Source of the DNA: Pseudomonas sp. PDM14
Lineage (GTDB): Bacteria; Pseudomonadota; Gammaproteobacteria; Pseudomonadales; Pseudomonadaceae
NCBI RefSeq assembly: GCF_014851905.1
Contig: NZ_JACVAQ010000001.1
Coordinates: 434,001-498,000, forward strand
Length of the DNA: 64,000 bases
Direction of reading: 5' to 3'
Position 1 is the first letter of the stretch; the number at the start of each line of letters is the position of its first letter. A program made the translations under genes and the position numbers. The notes beneath the pieces are model-generated. The model was not told the DNA's origin, ran no database searches, and saw only the letters and a program-made list of their open reading frames with translations. Below are positions 12,309-22,079 of the stretch, piece by piece.

Positions 12309-14237
12309 ATGCGCCGTTCTCTGCTCAGCCTGTTTTCCTGCCTGTTCCTCTGTACTGCCGTCCTCCCCAGCGCCCAGGCCGCCAGCCTGGCCCAGCAGCG
12401 CCAGATGTACGACGAAGCCAAGCGTGCCCTGGCCAAGGGTGACAAAGGGCCGTACCAGCGCTACGCCAGCGCCCTGCGTGACTATCCGCTGGAACCGTAC
12501 CTGGCCTACGACGAACTGACCGCGCGCCTGAAGTGGGCGAGCAACGACGAGATCGAGAAATTCCTCGCCGAGCATGGCGACCTGCCGCAGGCCAGCTGGA
12601 TGAAACTGCGCTGGCTACGCTGGCTGGCCGAGCGCGGTGACTGGCAGCCCTTCCTCAACCATTACGACCCCAAGCTCAACTTCACCGAACTGGACTGCCT
12701 GTACGGCCAGTACCAGCTCAAGCACGGCATGAAGGCCGAAGGCTATGCGCTGACGGAGAAGCTCTGGCTGGTCGGCAAATCCCAGCCCGAGGCCTGCGAC
12801 ACCCTGTTCAGCCTGTGGCGCGCCGAGGGGCAGTTGACCGAGGAGCGCCGCTGGAAACGTGCCAAGCTGGCCGCCGAGGCGCGCAACTACGGCCTGGCCA
12901 GCTACCTGGTGAAGGGCCTGCCGAGCCTCGATGCACAGGGCAAACTACTGCTGGAAGTCGCGCAGAAGCCCGAGCTGCTGAGCCAGACCGCGCGCTTTAC
13001 CCCGGCCGACCAGGCCATGGCCGATGTGGTCGGCCTCGGCCTGCGCCGCCTGGCTCGCCAGAACCCGGAAAAGGCCCTGAGCCTGCTCGACGGCTACGCC
13101 AAGCGCATGGAGTTCTCTGCCGACGAGAAAGTCGCCATCGCCCGCGAAATTGGCCTGACCTTGGCCAAGCGCTTTGACATTCGCGCCCTGCAGATCATGG
13201 CCCAGTACGACCCGCAACTGCGCGACAACACCGTGTCCGAGTGGCGCACCCGCCTGCTCCTGCGTCATGGCCGCTGGGACGAAGCGTACAAGCTGACCAG
13301 CCGCATGCCCGCCGAACTGGCCGGCACCAACCGCTGGCGCTACTGGCAGGCGCGCAGCCTGCAGCTGGCGCAACCGCAGAACCCGCAGGTGCAGGCGCTC
13401 TATCAACCGCTGGCCAAGGAGCGTGACTTCTACGGCTTCCTCGCCGCCGACCGCATCGAGGCGCCCTACAGCCTCAACCACAAGCCGCTGGCAATGAACC
13501 CGCAGCTGATCCAGAAGGTGCGCAACACCGCGGGCATTCGCCGCGCCATGGAGTTCCACGACCGTGGCCAGATCGTCGACGGGCGCCGCGAGTGGTATCA
13601 CGTCAGCCGCCTGTTCAGCCGCGACGAAATGGTCGCCCAGGCCAAGCTCGCCTATGACATGCAGTGGTACTTCCCGGCGATTCGCACCATCAGCCAGGCG
13701 CAGTACTGGGACGACCTCGACATCCGCTTCCCCATGGCCCACCGCAGCACGCTGACCCAACAAGCCAAGCTGCGCGGCCTGCACTCGAGCTGGGTGTTCG
13801 CCATCACCCGCCAGGAAAGCGCCTTCATGAGCGACGCGCGCTCCGGCGTCGGCGCCAGCGGGTTGATGCAACTGATGCCGGCCACTGCCAAGGAGACCGC
13901 GCGCAAGTTCGGCATTCCACTCAGTTCGCCGCAGCAGGTGCTCAACCCGGACACTAACATCCAGCTCGGCGCCGCTTACCTGAGCCAGGTCCACGGCCAG
14001 TTCAACGGTAACCGCGTGCTCGCCTCGGCGGCTTACAACGCCGGCCCGGGGCGCGTGCGTCAGTGGCTGAAAGGCGCCGACCACCTGGCCTTCGACGTGT
14101 GGGTGGAGAACATCCCGTTCGACGAAACCCGCCAGTACGTGCAGAACGTGCTGTCCTACTCGGTGATCTACGGGCAAAAGCTCAATGCCCCGCAGCCGCT
14201 GGTGGACTGGCACGAACGGTTCTTCGACGACCAGTGA
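12309..14237 (+). CDS. slt: soluble lytic murein transglycosylase
   Basis: Periplasmic peptidoglycan-cleaving enzyme of 642 residues. It begins with a signal peptide (residues 1-24, ending 'PSAQA'). A long alpha-helical superhelix forms the Slt70-like ring. The C-terminal catalytic domain has the family 1 motifs 'AITRQESAF' (catalytic Glu), 'GASGLMQLMPATA' and 'AAYNAGPGRV'. The start at 12309 is chosen for the signal peptide; a 15-codon upstream extension lacks one. It is transcribed divergently from the ABC-F gene. Confidence 0.95.
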   Translation: MRRSLLSLFSCLFLCTAVLPSAQAASLAQQRQMYDEAKRALAKGDKGPYQRYASALRDYPLEPYLAYDELTARLKWASNDEIEKFLAEHGDLPQASWMKLRWLRWLAERGDWQPFLNHYDPKLNFTELDCLYGQYQLKHGMKAEGYALTEKLWLVGKSQPEACDTLFSLWRAEGQLTEERRWKRAKLAAEARNYGLASYLVKGLPSLDAQGKLLLEVAQKPELLSQTARFTPADQAMADVVGLGLRRLARQNPEKALSLLDGYAKRMEFSADEKVAIAREIGLTLAKRFDIRALQIMAQYDPQLRDNTVSEWRTRLLLRHGRWDEAYKLTSRMPAELAGTNRWRYWQARSLQLAQPQNPQVQALYQPLAKERDFYGFLAADRIEAPYSLNHKPLAMNPQLIQKVRNTAGIRRAMEFHDRGQIVDGRREWYHVSRLFSRDEMVAQAKLAYDMQWYFPAIRTISQAQYWDDLDIRFPMAHRSTLTQQAKLRGLHSSWVFAITRQESAFMSDARSGVGASGLMQLMPATAKETARKFGIPLSSPQQVLNPDTNIQLGAAYLSQVHGQFNGNRVLASAAYNAGPGRVRQWLKGADHLAFDVWVENIPFDETRQYVQNVLSYSVIYGQKLNAPQPLVDWHERFFDDQ

Positions 14238-14315
14238 GGCGGTGTTCATGAGCGGCTGCGTGCGGCACCTGTCGCGCTGCAGCACCGCCGACTCATGAGC
14301 CGTTTCTACCGCACA

Positions 14316-14347
14316 TAAAAAGGGCGCCAGAGGCGCCCTATTTGTTT
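14316..14347. terminator. bidirectional terminator between slt and the MOSC gene
   Basis: 8-bp stem AGGGCGCC/GGCGCCCT with an AGA loop. It is flanked by AAAA on one side and ATTTGTTT on the other, between convergent genes. Confidence 0.7.
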
Positions 14348-14357
14348 GACGCATGCC

Positions 14358-15161
14358 CTACTCCAGCACTTCCACCGGCATGCCGACGCGCAGCTCGCCG
14401 CTGCCGCGCGGCAGCAGGTTCTGCCCGAAGTACACATCACCCTCGCGCTCGCGGTAGGTCTTCAGGGTCGTCAGCGGCTCGCGGTCGGCCGTCCGTTCTC
14501 CGGTGAACGGGTCGATGGTGGTCAGCACACAGCGACTGCAGCCCTTGGCCACATCGAATTCGATGCCACCGATGCGAATGCGCTTCCAACCATCTTCGGC
14601 ATAGGCCGCACTGCCCTGCACCACCAGATTGGGACGAAAACGCAGCATTTCCAGCGGCCGTCCGACCCGCGCACTCAGGTCATCCAGCGAGCCCTGGCTG
14701 ATCAGCAGCAGTGGGAAACCATCGGCGAATGCCACCTTGTCGCCGGGCTGCGCATACCCCGTATCGACCTGGCGCGCCCGACTTTCCGGCACATGCACCA
14801 GGCGGCAGGCCCGACCGAGCAACGCACTGGTCCAGGCCGCGGCAGCATCGCCGGCATCCGGCACGCGGAAGCTGTCGCTCCAGACGGTGATCCCGCGCAG
14901 GTCCTGATCCTCACCCGGCAGCGGCACATGCAGCGCCGCCTGCCCTGGTGCAGTCAGGGTCAGGCTGTCATCGGCGTGCACCTGCACGGCGATGCGGCCC
15001 ATCTGCGGCAGCAGGCGCTGGGTCAGAAAGCGCCCGCTTCCCGCGTCCACCAGCATCCAGCGTCGATCGCCCACCAAGCCCAGAGCATCAACCCCTGCAC
15101 GTTGGAGGCTTTCATAACGAGCGGACTTGAGTGGATAGCGGTATAGCGCAGACAGTTGCAT
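14358..15161 (-). CDS. MOSC domain protein, YcbX/mARC-like
   Basis: 267 residues: an N-terminal MOSC_N beta-barrel ('LSALYRYPLKSARYESL', 'DRRWMLVDAGSGRFLTQR') followed by a MOSC domain. The MOSC domain includes the likely molybdenum-ligating cysteine in 'KGCSRCVLTTID'. Relatives such as YcbX use molybdenum cofactor to reduce N-hydroxylated bases; that activity is inferred from the family. Moco-synthesis genes (moaB, moeA, mobA) lie 4-6 kb downstream, but not in the same operon. Confidence 0.85.
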   Translation of the reverse strand: MQLSALYRYPLKSARYESLQRAGVDALGLVGDRRWMLVDAGSGRFLTQRLLPQMGRIAVQVHADDSLTLTAPGQAALHVPLPGEDQDLRGITVWSDSFRVPDAGDAAAAWTSALLGRACRLVHVPESRARQVDTGYAQPGDKVAFADGFPLLLISQGSLDDLSARVGRPLEMLRFRPNLVVQGSAAYAEDGWKRIRIGGIEFDVAKGCSRCVLTTIDPFTGERTADREPLTTLKTYREREGDVYFGQNLLPRGSGELRVGMPVEVLE

Positions 15162-15284
15162 GATGGCCTCTTGTAGATAGAAAGTATGAGTCGATCATTA
15201 GCACCAAAGATCGACGTTAGAGCATCGCGAAATTGCTAGATTGAGCGACATAAAAGATCAATAAAAACACTTCCGGTGTACCCC

Positions 15285-16979
15285 ATGCATGACTCTCAGT
15301 TCACCACTGCTCCCGCACAGACACCCCGCCTGCCATTTTCCACACCTCTTCTTCTATTGTTGTCCTGCCAGGTGATCCTGCTCGCGGCGGTTCTGATCCA
15401 GGCCGACAACAGCCTGCGCCTGGTCGCCGGCCTGCTCGCCCTGCCTTTACTGCTGCTGACGTGGCACCTGGGCAAGGGGCCTCAACGCAACCCGCTGGCC
15501 ACGCAAATCGAAACCATCAATGGCAAGTTGATCGACCTCAGCACGATCAGCGAAGGTGGCAGCGAGCAGGATGGCAGCGCCAGTCTGCAGGGCCTGGCCT
15601 CCCGGTTGCGCCAAAGCATCACCAGCCTGCAGCACAACAGCCTGCAGATCGCCCTAACCTCCGCCGCCAGCCGCTTGCAATCCGAGCAGGCAGCGCAAGA
15701 AGCGGGTGAACAACAAAGCTTGTCCGACCTGATTTTTCACGCCAGCGAGCAAACCACGACAGCGCTGCAGGATATTTCCTCGCGTACCGGTGGCATCACC
15801 GACATGAACAGCCGCAACCTCGATATGGCGCATCAGTCGCAACAGCAGCTGGGCGATGCTCGCCGCCAGATGCGGGACGTCAACCAGACCATGGATGGCT
15901 TCCGCAACAATATCGAGGCACTCAGCTCCAGCACCGGCAAGGTGCGCGAAATTCTGGTCACCGTGCAGGACTTCGCGACCCAGACCAACATGCTGGCACT
16001 CAATGCGGCCATCGAGGCGGCTCGCGCTGGCGAAGCCGGGCGTGGCTTCGCGGTAGTGGCCGACGAAGTGCGCAACCTGTCGCAGAAAGTCGGCACCGCC
16101 GCCCAGCAGATTGGCGTGCTGATGGAGGAGATGACCGGCGCCATGGCCGGCGCGGACGCACAGACCCTGCGCATGATCGAGCAGAGCGCTTCGACCGGAG
16201 CGGTGGTCAACACCGCCACCGAACAGTTCGAAATCATGGTGAATGACTTCCAGAAAGCCAACGATGATCTGCTGATGGTCAGCAGCGCCCTGGAAGAGCT
16301 CAACGCCACCAATCATGAAACCCACCAGCACAGCAGTCGCATCCGCGACCTCAGCCTGGCTATCGGCGAGCGCATGAAACAGAACTTCGCTCAGGCCGAC
16401 ACCATGCGCGACACCACCAACCTGCTGGTGCAACAGCTGTGCAATTTCCGCCTGGGCAGTGGTCGCCTGGAGGCCATTACCGACATGCTGTTCCAGCGTC
16501 GCGATCAGATCGAGGCCCGCCTGGAAGAGTTGCAGGCTTCAGGTGTGGACCTGTTCGACCAGAACTACCGCCCCATCGCCAACACCAACCCACAGAAACA
16601 CGATGTCAGCTGGGTCGAACCCTATCGCAAGCGCATCCAACCCTTGCTCGACGAATGGGATCAGGGTGGCAAGGATGGCGTGCTCTATCTGGTGCCGATG
16701 ACCGAGCGCGGCTACCTGCCTGCGGCCCGCAGCGCCGCCTCGCAGCCCCCTACCGGCAACCCGCAGGTGGACGCGGCCAAGAGCATGCACCAGCGTTTCA
16801 TTCCCGTGAGTGCAAGCGAGATGGAAAGCGTACGTCAGTGCCAGCACCTAAGCATGGGCACCTTTGTGATCCCAGGCACCAGCACCATCGTGTTCGTCAT
16901 CTATACCCCGGTGCGCATCGGTGGACGACGCTGGGGCACCATCAGCGCCGGCATCGCGCCAGCCGCGCTGGGTATCTAG
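15285..16979 (+). CDS. methyl-accepting chemotaxis protein with C-terminal extension
   Basis: About 564 residues. Two hydrophobic segments (about 21-39 and 45-61) leave only a few residues outside the membrane, so there is no periplasmic sensor. The signalling hairpin tip ('[16 protein letters not shown]', then '[15 protein letters not shown]') is at about residues 230-265. An extra domain of about 160 residues lies beyond the helical bundle ('[15 protein letters not shown]', 'ERGYLPAAR', '[11 protein letters not shown]'). It resembles the cytoplasmic Cache-like domain found after the signalling part in some receptors. A GTG three codons upstream is an alternative start; neither has a good ribosome site. 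cheV faces it. Confidence 0.85.
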   Translation: MHDSQFTTAPAQTPRLPFSTPLLLLLSCQVILLAAVLIQADNSLRLVAGLLALPLLLLTWHLGKGPQRNPLATQIETINGKLIDLSTISEGGSEQDGSASLQGLASRLRQSITSLQHNSLQIALTSAASRLQSEQAAQEAGEQQSLSDLIFHASEQTTTALQDISSRTGGITDMNSRNLDMAHQSQQQLGDARRQMRDVNQTMDGFRNNIEALSSSTGKVREILVTVQDFATQTNMLALNAAIEAARAGEAGRGFAVVADEVRNLSQKVGTAAQQIGVLMEEMTGAMAGADAQTLRMIEQSASTGAVVNTATEQFEIMVNDFQKANDDLLMVSSALEELNATNHETHQHSSRIRDLSLAIGERMKQNFAQADTMRDTTNLLVQQLCNFRLGSGRLEAITDMLFQRRDQIEARLEELQASGVDLFDQNYRPIANTNPQKHDVSWVEPYRKRIQPLLDEWDQGGKDGVLYLVPMTERGYLPAARSAASQPPTGNPQVDAAKSMHQRFIPVSASEMESVRQCQHLSMGTFVIPGTSTIVFVIYTPVRIGGRRWGTISAGIAPAALGI

Positions 16980-17018
16980 GAAGGCTTAGACGCCTGGAGT
17001 GTGCTTTACGCCTGCTTC

Positions 17019-17060
17019 GCATGGCCATGCAGCATGAGAGTCGGGCTGGATCTCCAGCCC
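17019..17060. repeat. two short palindromes between the receptor gene and cheV
   Basis: GCATGGCCATGC (17019-17030) and the hairpin GGGCTGGA/TCCAGCCC (17043-17060) lie in the 150-base convergent gap. Neither has a clear T-tract, so they are at best a weak terminator. Confidence 0.4.
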
Positions 17061-17130
17061 ACTTACAAGACCCACCTGCCGCGGGCAAACGCGCCTCCAC
17101 CCGATTACGGAGCCCGGCGCCCTGACAGGC

Positions 17131-18057
17131 TTAAGTGTCGAGGCTCAGGCGCTCGCGGATGACGTCTACCAGCTTGTCCGGCTGGAACTTGGAAAGGAAG
17201 TTGTCGCAGCCGACCTTCTTCACCATCGCTTCGTTGAAGCTGCCGGACAGCGAGGTGTGCAGCACCACGTACAGCTCGCGCAGACGCGGGTCTTCGCGAA
17301 TCTCGGTGGTCAGGCGGTAGCCGTCCATCTCCGGCATTTCCGCGTCGGTGAAGATCATCAGCAGCTTGTCGGTCATCACCTCGCCACTGTCGGCCCACTT
17401 CTTCAGCATGTTCAACGCTTTCAGGCCATCGCTGGCCATGTGCATCTTGATGCCGAGCTGGGACAGGGTGTCGCGCAGTTGCGTGAGCGCCACATTGGAG
17501 TCGTCGACCAGCAGCACCTCGCGCCCTACCGCCTTGGCCAGCAACGGGTCGGAGAGTTTCTCGTCGGACACCTTGGTGCTCATCGGCGCGATCTCGGACA
17601 GCACCTTCTCCACGTCGATGATCTCGACGATCTGGTCCTCGACCTTGGTGATCGCCGTCAGGTAGTGCTGCCGTCCTGCACCACCGGGTGGCGGCAGGAT
17701 GGATTCCCAGTTCAGGTTGAGGATGCGATCCACCCCTCCGACCAGGAACGCCTGCACCGACCGGTTGTATTCGGTGACGATGATGGTGCTGTTCTCGCCT
17801 GGCGTCAGCGGACGCATGCCGATGGCCTGGGACAGGTCGATCACCGGCAGGGTCTGGCCACGCAGATTGACCACCCCGCAGACATGCGGATGGCGGTGCG
17901 GCATGAGGGTCAGCTTGGGCAGCTGCAACACTTCCTGGACCTTGAACACGTTGATGGCGAACAGCTGTCTGCCTGCCAGACGGAACATGAGGATTTCCAG
18001 GCGGTTCTCACCCACCAGCTGGGTTCGTTGATCCACCGAGTCAAGAATGCCGGCCAT
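17131..18057 (-). CDS. cheV: chemotaxis coupling protein CheV
   Basis: 308 residues: an N-terminal CheW-like coupling domain (about 1-165; 'LFAINVFKVQEVLQLP', 'GVVNLRGQTLPVIDLS') and a C-terminal receiver domain (about 175-305). The receiver has the acidic pair in 'LLVDDSN', the phosphorylatable Asp in 'FTDAEMPEMDG' and the conserved Lys in 'FLSKFQP'. CheV links receptors to CheA and tunes it through phosphorylation. The adjacent convergent receptor gene suggests the two serve the same pathway, but this is inference from position. Confidence 0.93.
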   Translation of the reverse strand: MAGILDSVDQRTQLVGENRLEILMFRLAGRQLFAINVFKVQEVLQLPKLTLMPHRHPHVCGVVNLRGQTLPVIDLSQAIGMRPLTPGENSTIIVTEYNRSVQAFLVGGVDRILNLNWESILPPPGGAGRQHYLTAITKVEDQIVEIIDVEKVLSEIAPMSTKVSDEKLSDPLLAKAVGREVLLVDDSNVALTQLRDTLSQLGIKMHMASDGLKALNMLKKWADSGEVMTDKLLMIFTDAEMPEMDGYRLTTEIREDPRLRELYVVLHTSLSGSFNEAMVKKVGCDNFLSKFQPDKLVDVIRERLSLDT

Positions 18058-18140
18058 TACGCCCTCCAGTTATCTGTAACGAGTCTAGCCAGTGTATCGG
18101 CCAGTTGCGGGCTAAATGAATGCTGAATGGCCAGGCGCCA

Positions 18141-19088
18141 TCATGCCCCAGTGCGTTCGGGGGCACCAGTCTGGTCCGCGACCTCGCCGGCGCTCGCATG
18201 CAGCAGCGGCGAATCCGCCGGCAGGTGCACACGCAGGGCCCCCGGCCGCGCGGCGAAGCGCAGCTTGGTGCCCTCCAGCGGTTCGCCATCCAGGTTGATG
18301 TCCAGCCCTTCGGCCGCCTCGACCTCGACCCACGGCAGGCGCGCGTGCACGGAGACAGATTCCAGGCCGAGGATGCCGCCCGACAGCAAGGTACCCAGGG
18401 TGCCGACCATGTCCTGCGGCGCCGGCACGATGCAGATATCCAGCAAACCGTCGTTGGCCAACGCCTGCGGACACAGCACATGCCCACCGCCGGCCTGGCG
18501 ACCATTGCCGATACCCAGCGCGAGGAAATCGCCTTCCCAGGAGAAATCCGGCCCGCTGAAGCGTCCGAACGCCGAGTGCACCTCGGGGAAGCGGGTCAAC
18601 CCGGTGAGGAGGTACGCCGCACCACCCAGCAGTTTTTTCAGGTCTTCCGACGTGTTGGCGGTGATCTTCGAGCCGAAGCCACCGGTGGCCATATTGAGGA
18701 ACAGCTGGCCATCGACCTCGCCGACATCCACCGGCTGCGGCTCCTGATCGAGCAACGCCAGGGCCTCCGACGGCGGCAGTGGCACACCAGCAGCACGGGC
18801 AAAATCGTTGGCCGTCCCCAGTGGCAGCAGCACCAGGCTGGCATCGCCCTTAGCCAGCGCCATGGCCTCGGCGACATCACGCAGGGTGCCATCGCCGCCA
18901 CCGGCGATGATCGTCGGGTAGCCGGCCGCCAGCGCCTCGTCGACCAGGCGCGCGGCATCCCCCGCCTCCCAGGTCAGTCGTACAGCCAATTCCCAGCCCG
19001 CATCGCGCTGGGCCATCACCGCGATACGCACCTCGTCGTTGAGGGCCTGCTTGCCATGCAGAATCAGTAGTGCCTTGCGCTCAGCCAT
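18141..19088 (-). CDS. yegS: YegS-type lipid kinase (DAGK catalytic fold)
   Basis: 315 residues. The DAGK/NAD-kinase superfamily signature 'IIAGGGDGTLRDVAEAM' binds nucleotide, followed by 'LLPLGTANDFARA' with the typical N-D-F/L-A element. The C-terminal half is the beta-sandwich of YegS proteins. It probably phosphorylates a lipid such as phosphatidylglycerol or diacylglycerol; the exact substrate is not deducible. It lies 16 bases downstream of moeA on the same strand and may be read from the same transcript. Confidence 0.88.
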   Translation of the reverse strand: MAERKALLILHGKQALNDEVRIAVMAQRDAGWELAVRLTWEAGDAARLVDEALAAGYPTIIAGGGDGTLRDVAEAMALAKGDASLVLLPLGTANDFARAAGVPLPPSEALALLDQEPQPVDVGEVDGQLFLNMATGGFGSKITANTSEDLKKLLGGAAYLLTGLTRFPEVHSAFGRFSGPDFSWEGDFLALGIGNGRQAGGGHVLCPQALANDGLLDICIVPAPQDMVGTLGTLLSGGILGLESVSVHARLPWVEVEAAEGLDINLDGEPLEGTKLRFAARPGALRVHLPADSPLLHASAGEVADQTGAPERTGA

Positions 19089-19104
19089 GCCCTTCTCCTG
19101 CGGA

Positions 19105-20310
19105 TCAACCCAGCAGTTCGCTCATTGGAATAAAGCTCAGACTGTCGCCCTCAGCGAGAGTGCCGTTCTCCATCACCACGGCCAGGCCGTCAGCCCAGGC
19201 GGCGCTGCGCAGCACGCCAGAGCTCTGATTGGGATAGAGCACGACGCGGCCCCGTTCAAGTCGGGCACGCAAGTATTCGCGGCGTTTGCCGGGTTTGTTC
19301 CAGGTGAATCCTGCCGGGGCCTGCAGCGTCAGCGGCTCAACCTCGGCGACACCCAGGCGACGCAGCAGATAGGGCCGCGCCAGCAGGCCGAACGTGACCA
19401 GGGTCGAGGCCGGGTTGCCTGGCAGGCCGAGCACCGGCACACCATTGTAGTGGCCACAGGTCAGCGGTTTTCCGGGCTTGATCGCCAGCTTCCACAGGGC
19501 AATATCACCCTGTTCGCGCAGTGCCTCGCCAAGGAAGTCCGCCTCGCCCACCGAAACCCCGCCGGTCGAGAGGATCAGGTCGACATCCGCCAGGTCGGCC
19601 AGTGCCGCGCGGGTCTTCGCCAGGTCATCGGCGAGGATGCCGGCATCCACCACCTCGCAGCCCAGGCGCCGAAGCCAGGCACAGAGCAGCATGCGGTTGC
19701 TGTTGTAGATCTGCCCGGGGCCTAGAGCCTGGCCGGGCTCGACCAGTTCGTCGCCCGTGGACAGCACCGCGACCCGCGGCTTGCGCCGTACATCCAGGCT
19801 GGCCACGCCGAGCGACGCCGCCAGCCCCAGCTCGACTGGCCCCAGGCGCGTGCCGGCCTCCAGCACGCGATCACCACCACGGGTTTCCTGGCCTTGCGGT
19901 CGCACGTTCTGCCCGACAAGCAGTAGCTCGCTGAAACCCACGCGGCCATCGTCGAGCTCTTGCGCGTTTTCCTGCATCTCCACGGTGTCCGCCCCCGCCG
20001 GCAGCGGCGCACCGGTGAAGATGCGTGCGCAGGTATCCGGCTGCAGGGCGTCCGGCGCCTGGCCGGCAAGAATGTACTGACTGACCGGCAAGGGCTCACC
20101 GTGCCAGTCGGCATGGCACAGGGCATAGCCATCCATCGCGCTATTCGGCCAGGGGGGCAGGTCCAGGCTGGAAATCAGCGCCGTAGCAAGCACGCGGCCA
20201 TCGGCCTCGGCCAGCGGCACGCGTTGTATCTGCGTGATCGGCGAGGCGTCGGCCAGTGCCAGCAGTCGCTGCAGCGCTGCCTCGACCGGCAGCAATGCCG
20301 ACTCGCTCAT
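19105..20310 (-). CDS. moeA: molybdopterin molybdenumtransferase MoeA
   Basis: Inserts molybdate into adenylylated molybdopterin to form Moco. 401 residues from the ATG at 20310 ([13 protein letters not shown]). Conserved elements are 'DLPPWPNSAMDGYAL', 'IFTGAPLPAGADTVEMQE', 'VLSTGDELVEPG' and 'STGGVSVGEADFL'. The start codon overlaps the moaB stop as ATGA, so the two are translationally coupled. A slightly longer upstream start (20325) lies within moaB and is less likely. Confidence 0.93.
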   Translation of the reverse strand: MSESALLPVEAALQRLLALADASPITQIQRVPLAEADGRVLATALISSLDLPPWPNSAMDGYALCHADWHGEPLPVSQYILAGQAPDALQPDTCARIFTGAPLPAGADTVEMQENAQELDDGRVGFSELLLVGQNVRPQGQETRGGDRVLEAGTRLGPVELGLAASLGVASLDVRRKPRVAVLSTGDELVEPGQALGPGQIYNSNRMLLCAWLRRLGCEVVDAGILADDLAKTRAALADLADVDLILSTGGVSVGEADFLGEALREQGDIALWKLAIKPGKPLTCGHYNGVPVLGLPGNPASTLVTFGLLARPYLLRRLGVAEVEPLTLQAPAGFTWNKPGKRREYLRARLERGRVVLYPNQSSGVLRSAAWADGLAVVMENGTLAEGDSLSFIPMSELLG

Positions 20311-20846
20311 CCGCGGCTCTCGCACGCCGACGCGGCTTTGAGATGCGGGACGAAGTTGCAGGGGCGATGGCGGCTATCCAGCTGCTCGCCGAGAATGCCG
20401 TCCCAGGCGGTACGGCAGGCATTGGTGGAGCCCGGCAGGCAGCACACCAGGGTGCCGTTGGCGAGCCCGGCCAGGGCACGCGACTGCACGGTGGAAGTCC
20501 CGATATCGGCCACGGATATCTGCCGGAACAGCTCGCCGAAGCCATCCACCTGTTTATCGAGCAAACAACGCACCGCTTCCGGGGTGCTGTCACGCGCGGT
20601 GAAGCCGGTGCCACCGGTGATCAGCACCACCTGCACCTGCTCCTCGGCGATCCAGGTCGCGACCTGTGCGCGAATCTTGTACAGGTCGTCCTTCAGCAGC
20701 ACCCGCGCGGCCAGTTGATGACCCGCAGCGCTGAGGCGATCGACGAACAGCTGGCCGGAGGTGTCGGTCTCCAGCGTGCGGGTGTCACTGACGGTCAGAA
20801 CGGCGATATTCAGCGGCACGAAAGCCGCCTCGGCCTTGTGGCTCAT
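20307..20846 (-). CDS. moaB: molybdenum cofactor biosynthesis protein MoaB
   Basis: 179-residue MogA/MoaB-fold protein, which adenylylates molybdopterin before molybdenum insertion. Family motifs are '[17 protein letters not shown]', '[18 protein letters not shown]' and '[16 protein letters not shown]'. It is the first gene of a moaB-moeA operon with a 4-base stop/start overlap and diverges from mobA 65 bases away, so three Moco genes share one intergenic control region. Confidence 0.93.
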   Translation of the reverse strand: MSHKAEAAFVPLNIAVLTVSDTRTLETDTSGQLFVDRLSAAGHQLAARVLLKDDLYKIRAQVATWIAEEQVQVVLITGGTGFTARDSTPEAVRCLLDKQVDGFGELFRQISVADIGTSTVQSRALAGLANGTLVCCLPGSTNACRTAWDGILGEQLDSRHRPCNFVPHLKAASACESRG

Positions 20847-20858
20847 GGCGTTATCCGG

Positions 20859-20887
20859 TTGTGGCGAAAACAGGCCGGTGTTATATC
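20859..20887 (+). promoter_or_regulatory. candidate sigma70 promoter for mobA
   Basis: TTGTGG (20859-20864), a 17-base spacer and TATATC (20882-20887), with the mobA ATG 24 bases further on. It lies in the 65-base gap between divergent moaB and mobA. Confidence 0.45.
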
Positions 20888-20911
20888 ACAGGCCCCAGAC
20901 AGAGCGCCGCC

Positions 20912-21517
20912 ATGCCCCTCGCCAGCCCGCCAAACCAGCCGCTTTTCGCCAGTTCCATCCTGCTTCTCGCCGGTGGTCGCGGGCTACGTGTGGGCGGCCA
21001 GGACAAGGGCCTGCTGACCTGGCGCGGGCAGCCACTGATCGCGCAGTTGCATGCACTCTGTCGACCGCTGAGCGACGACCTGATCATTTCCTGCAACCGC
21101 AACCAGGCACGCTATCAGGACTACGCCGATCAGCTGGTCGGCGACCGTGAAGAGGGTTTCCCCGGCCCCTTCGCTGGCATTCTCGCCGGCCTCGCCGTGG
21201 CGCGGCACCCTGCCTTGCTGGTGCTGCCCTGCGATGCGCCGCTACTGGACCTGTCGCTGCTCGAGGCACTGCACGAGCGCGCCGCTGCGAATCCGGACAG
21301 GCCCGTGATGGTGCGCCGGGGCGCGCAGTGGGAGCCGCTCTTCTGCCTGCTGCCGACGCACCTCCTCGCGGCCCTGGAGCAGGCCTGGAAGGCCGGCGAG
21401 CGTAGCCCGCGGCGCGCACTGCTGGCCTTCGGTACGCTGGCGCTGGACTGCGCGGAGGATGATCCGCGCCTGGCCAACCTGAACACACCGGATCTGCTCG
21501 CCGCGAGCGAACGCTGA
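20912..21517 (+). CDS. mobA: molybdenum cofactor guanylyltransferase MobA
   Basis: Joins GMP to Mo-molybdopterin to give the bis-MGD cofactor of DMSO-reductase family enzymes. 201 residues. The nucleotide-binding loop '[18 protein letters not shown]' is diagnostic; the later 'LPCDAPLLD' and 'RRALLAF' also fit. The start at 20912 ([12 protein letters not shown]) is chosen over 20861, which would overlap the candidate promoter. Its presence implies that the host uses guanylated Moco enzymes, for example nitrate or formate enzymes, not seen here. Confidence 0.92.
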   Translation: MPLASPPNQPLFASSILLLAGGRGLRVGGQDKGLLTWRGQPLIAQLHALCRPLSDDLIISCNRNQARYQDYADQLVGDREEGFPGPFAGILAGLAVARHPALLVLPCDAPLLDLSLLEALHERAAANPDRPVMVRRGAQWEPLFCLLPTHLLAALEQAWKAGERSPRRALLAFGTLALDCAEDDPRLANLNTPDLLAASER

Positions 21518-21588
21518 CCGGCCCGCGGGGAACTTGCCTTCGTCATGCCCGTCAGAGGCGGGTACTTTCTACTGCAAGGAGTCACCCG

Positions 21589-21810
21589 ATGCCGCCACGG
21601 ATCCTGTCCCCTCTCATGTTCGTCGTCGCCCTTGGACTGCTCGCCGGTTGCGCCACGCCCAGCGTGATCACCCTGACCGACGGCCGCGAAATCCAGACCG
21701 TGGACAACCCCGAATACGACGCCGATTCGGGCTTCTACGAGTTCGAACAACTCGACGGCAAGGCAACCAAGGTCAACAAGGATCAGGTGCGTACCGTCAA
21801 GGAACTCTGA
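21589..21810 (+). CDS. YgdI/YgdR-type small lipoprotein
   Basis: 73 residues with a lipoprotein signal peptide. The lipobox is 'LLAGC', so Cys22 or thereabouts should be lipidated. The mature part is the small SH3-like YgdI/YgdR domain ('VITLTDGREIQTVDNPEYD', 'GKATKVNKDQVRTVKEL'). A strong ribosome site (AAGGAG) fixes the start. Function unknown; likely anchored in the inner or outer membrane facing the periplasm. Confidence 0.85.
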   Translation: MPPRILSPLMFVVALGLLAGCATPSVITLTDGREIQTVDNPEYDADSGFYEFEQLDGKATKVNKDQVRTVKEL

Positions 21811-21891
21811 TCGCGAACCAGGGCCTGTAGCGACGGGCCCTGGCGCCACACGGAGGTGGCCGCCGCCGGGCAAAATGTTCCCGCTAACCCC

Positions 21892-21919
21892 TTGTGCGGC
21901 AAAACTTTTTCGGTACAAT
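21892..21919 (+). promoter_or_regulatory. promoter of tRNA-Pro(CGG)
   Basis: TTGTGC, a 16-base spacer and TACAAT, followed by a GC-rich discriminator (GCGCGCC) typical of stringently controlled stable RNA genes. The tRNA begins 14 bases after the -10. Confidence 0.7.
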
Positions 21920-21932
21920 GCGCGCCATTCCT

Positions 21933-22009
21933 CGGAGCGTAGCGCAGCTTGGTAGCGCGTCTCGTTCGGGACGAGAAGGTCGCTGGTTCGAATCCAGTCG
22001 CTCCGACCA
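21933..22009 (+). tRNA. tRNA-Pro(CGG)
   Basis: 77 bases, CCA encoded. The acceptor stem CGGAGCG pairs with CGCTCCG. The anticodon loop TTCGGGA gives anticodon CGG, and the T-loop is TTCGAAT. It forms the left edge of the apparently accessory block 22080-33850. Confidence 0.95.
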
Positions 22010-22051
22010 TATCCCGATATCCAGCCCTGTTTCGACGGCTGGATAGCTCAG

Positions 22052-22079
22052 AAAAAACCGGCCCACAGGCCGGTTTTTT
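22052..22079 (+). terminator. terminator after tRNA-Pro
   Basis: Perfect 12-bp stem AAAAAACCGGCC/GGCCGGTTTTTT with a CACA loop, ending in T6. A second hairpin (CCAGCC/GGCTGG, 22021-22042) lies between it and the tRNA. Confidence 0.85.

Noticed and set aside
12945..14354. Minus-strand open frame opposite slt
   Set aside because: No ribosome site or family match. slt is intact on the plus strand with signal peptide and catalytic motifs.
17019..17060. Rho-independent terminator between the chemoreceptor and cheV
   Set aside because: The hairpins are good but no T-tract follows on either strand, so they were recorded only as palindromes.
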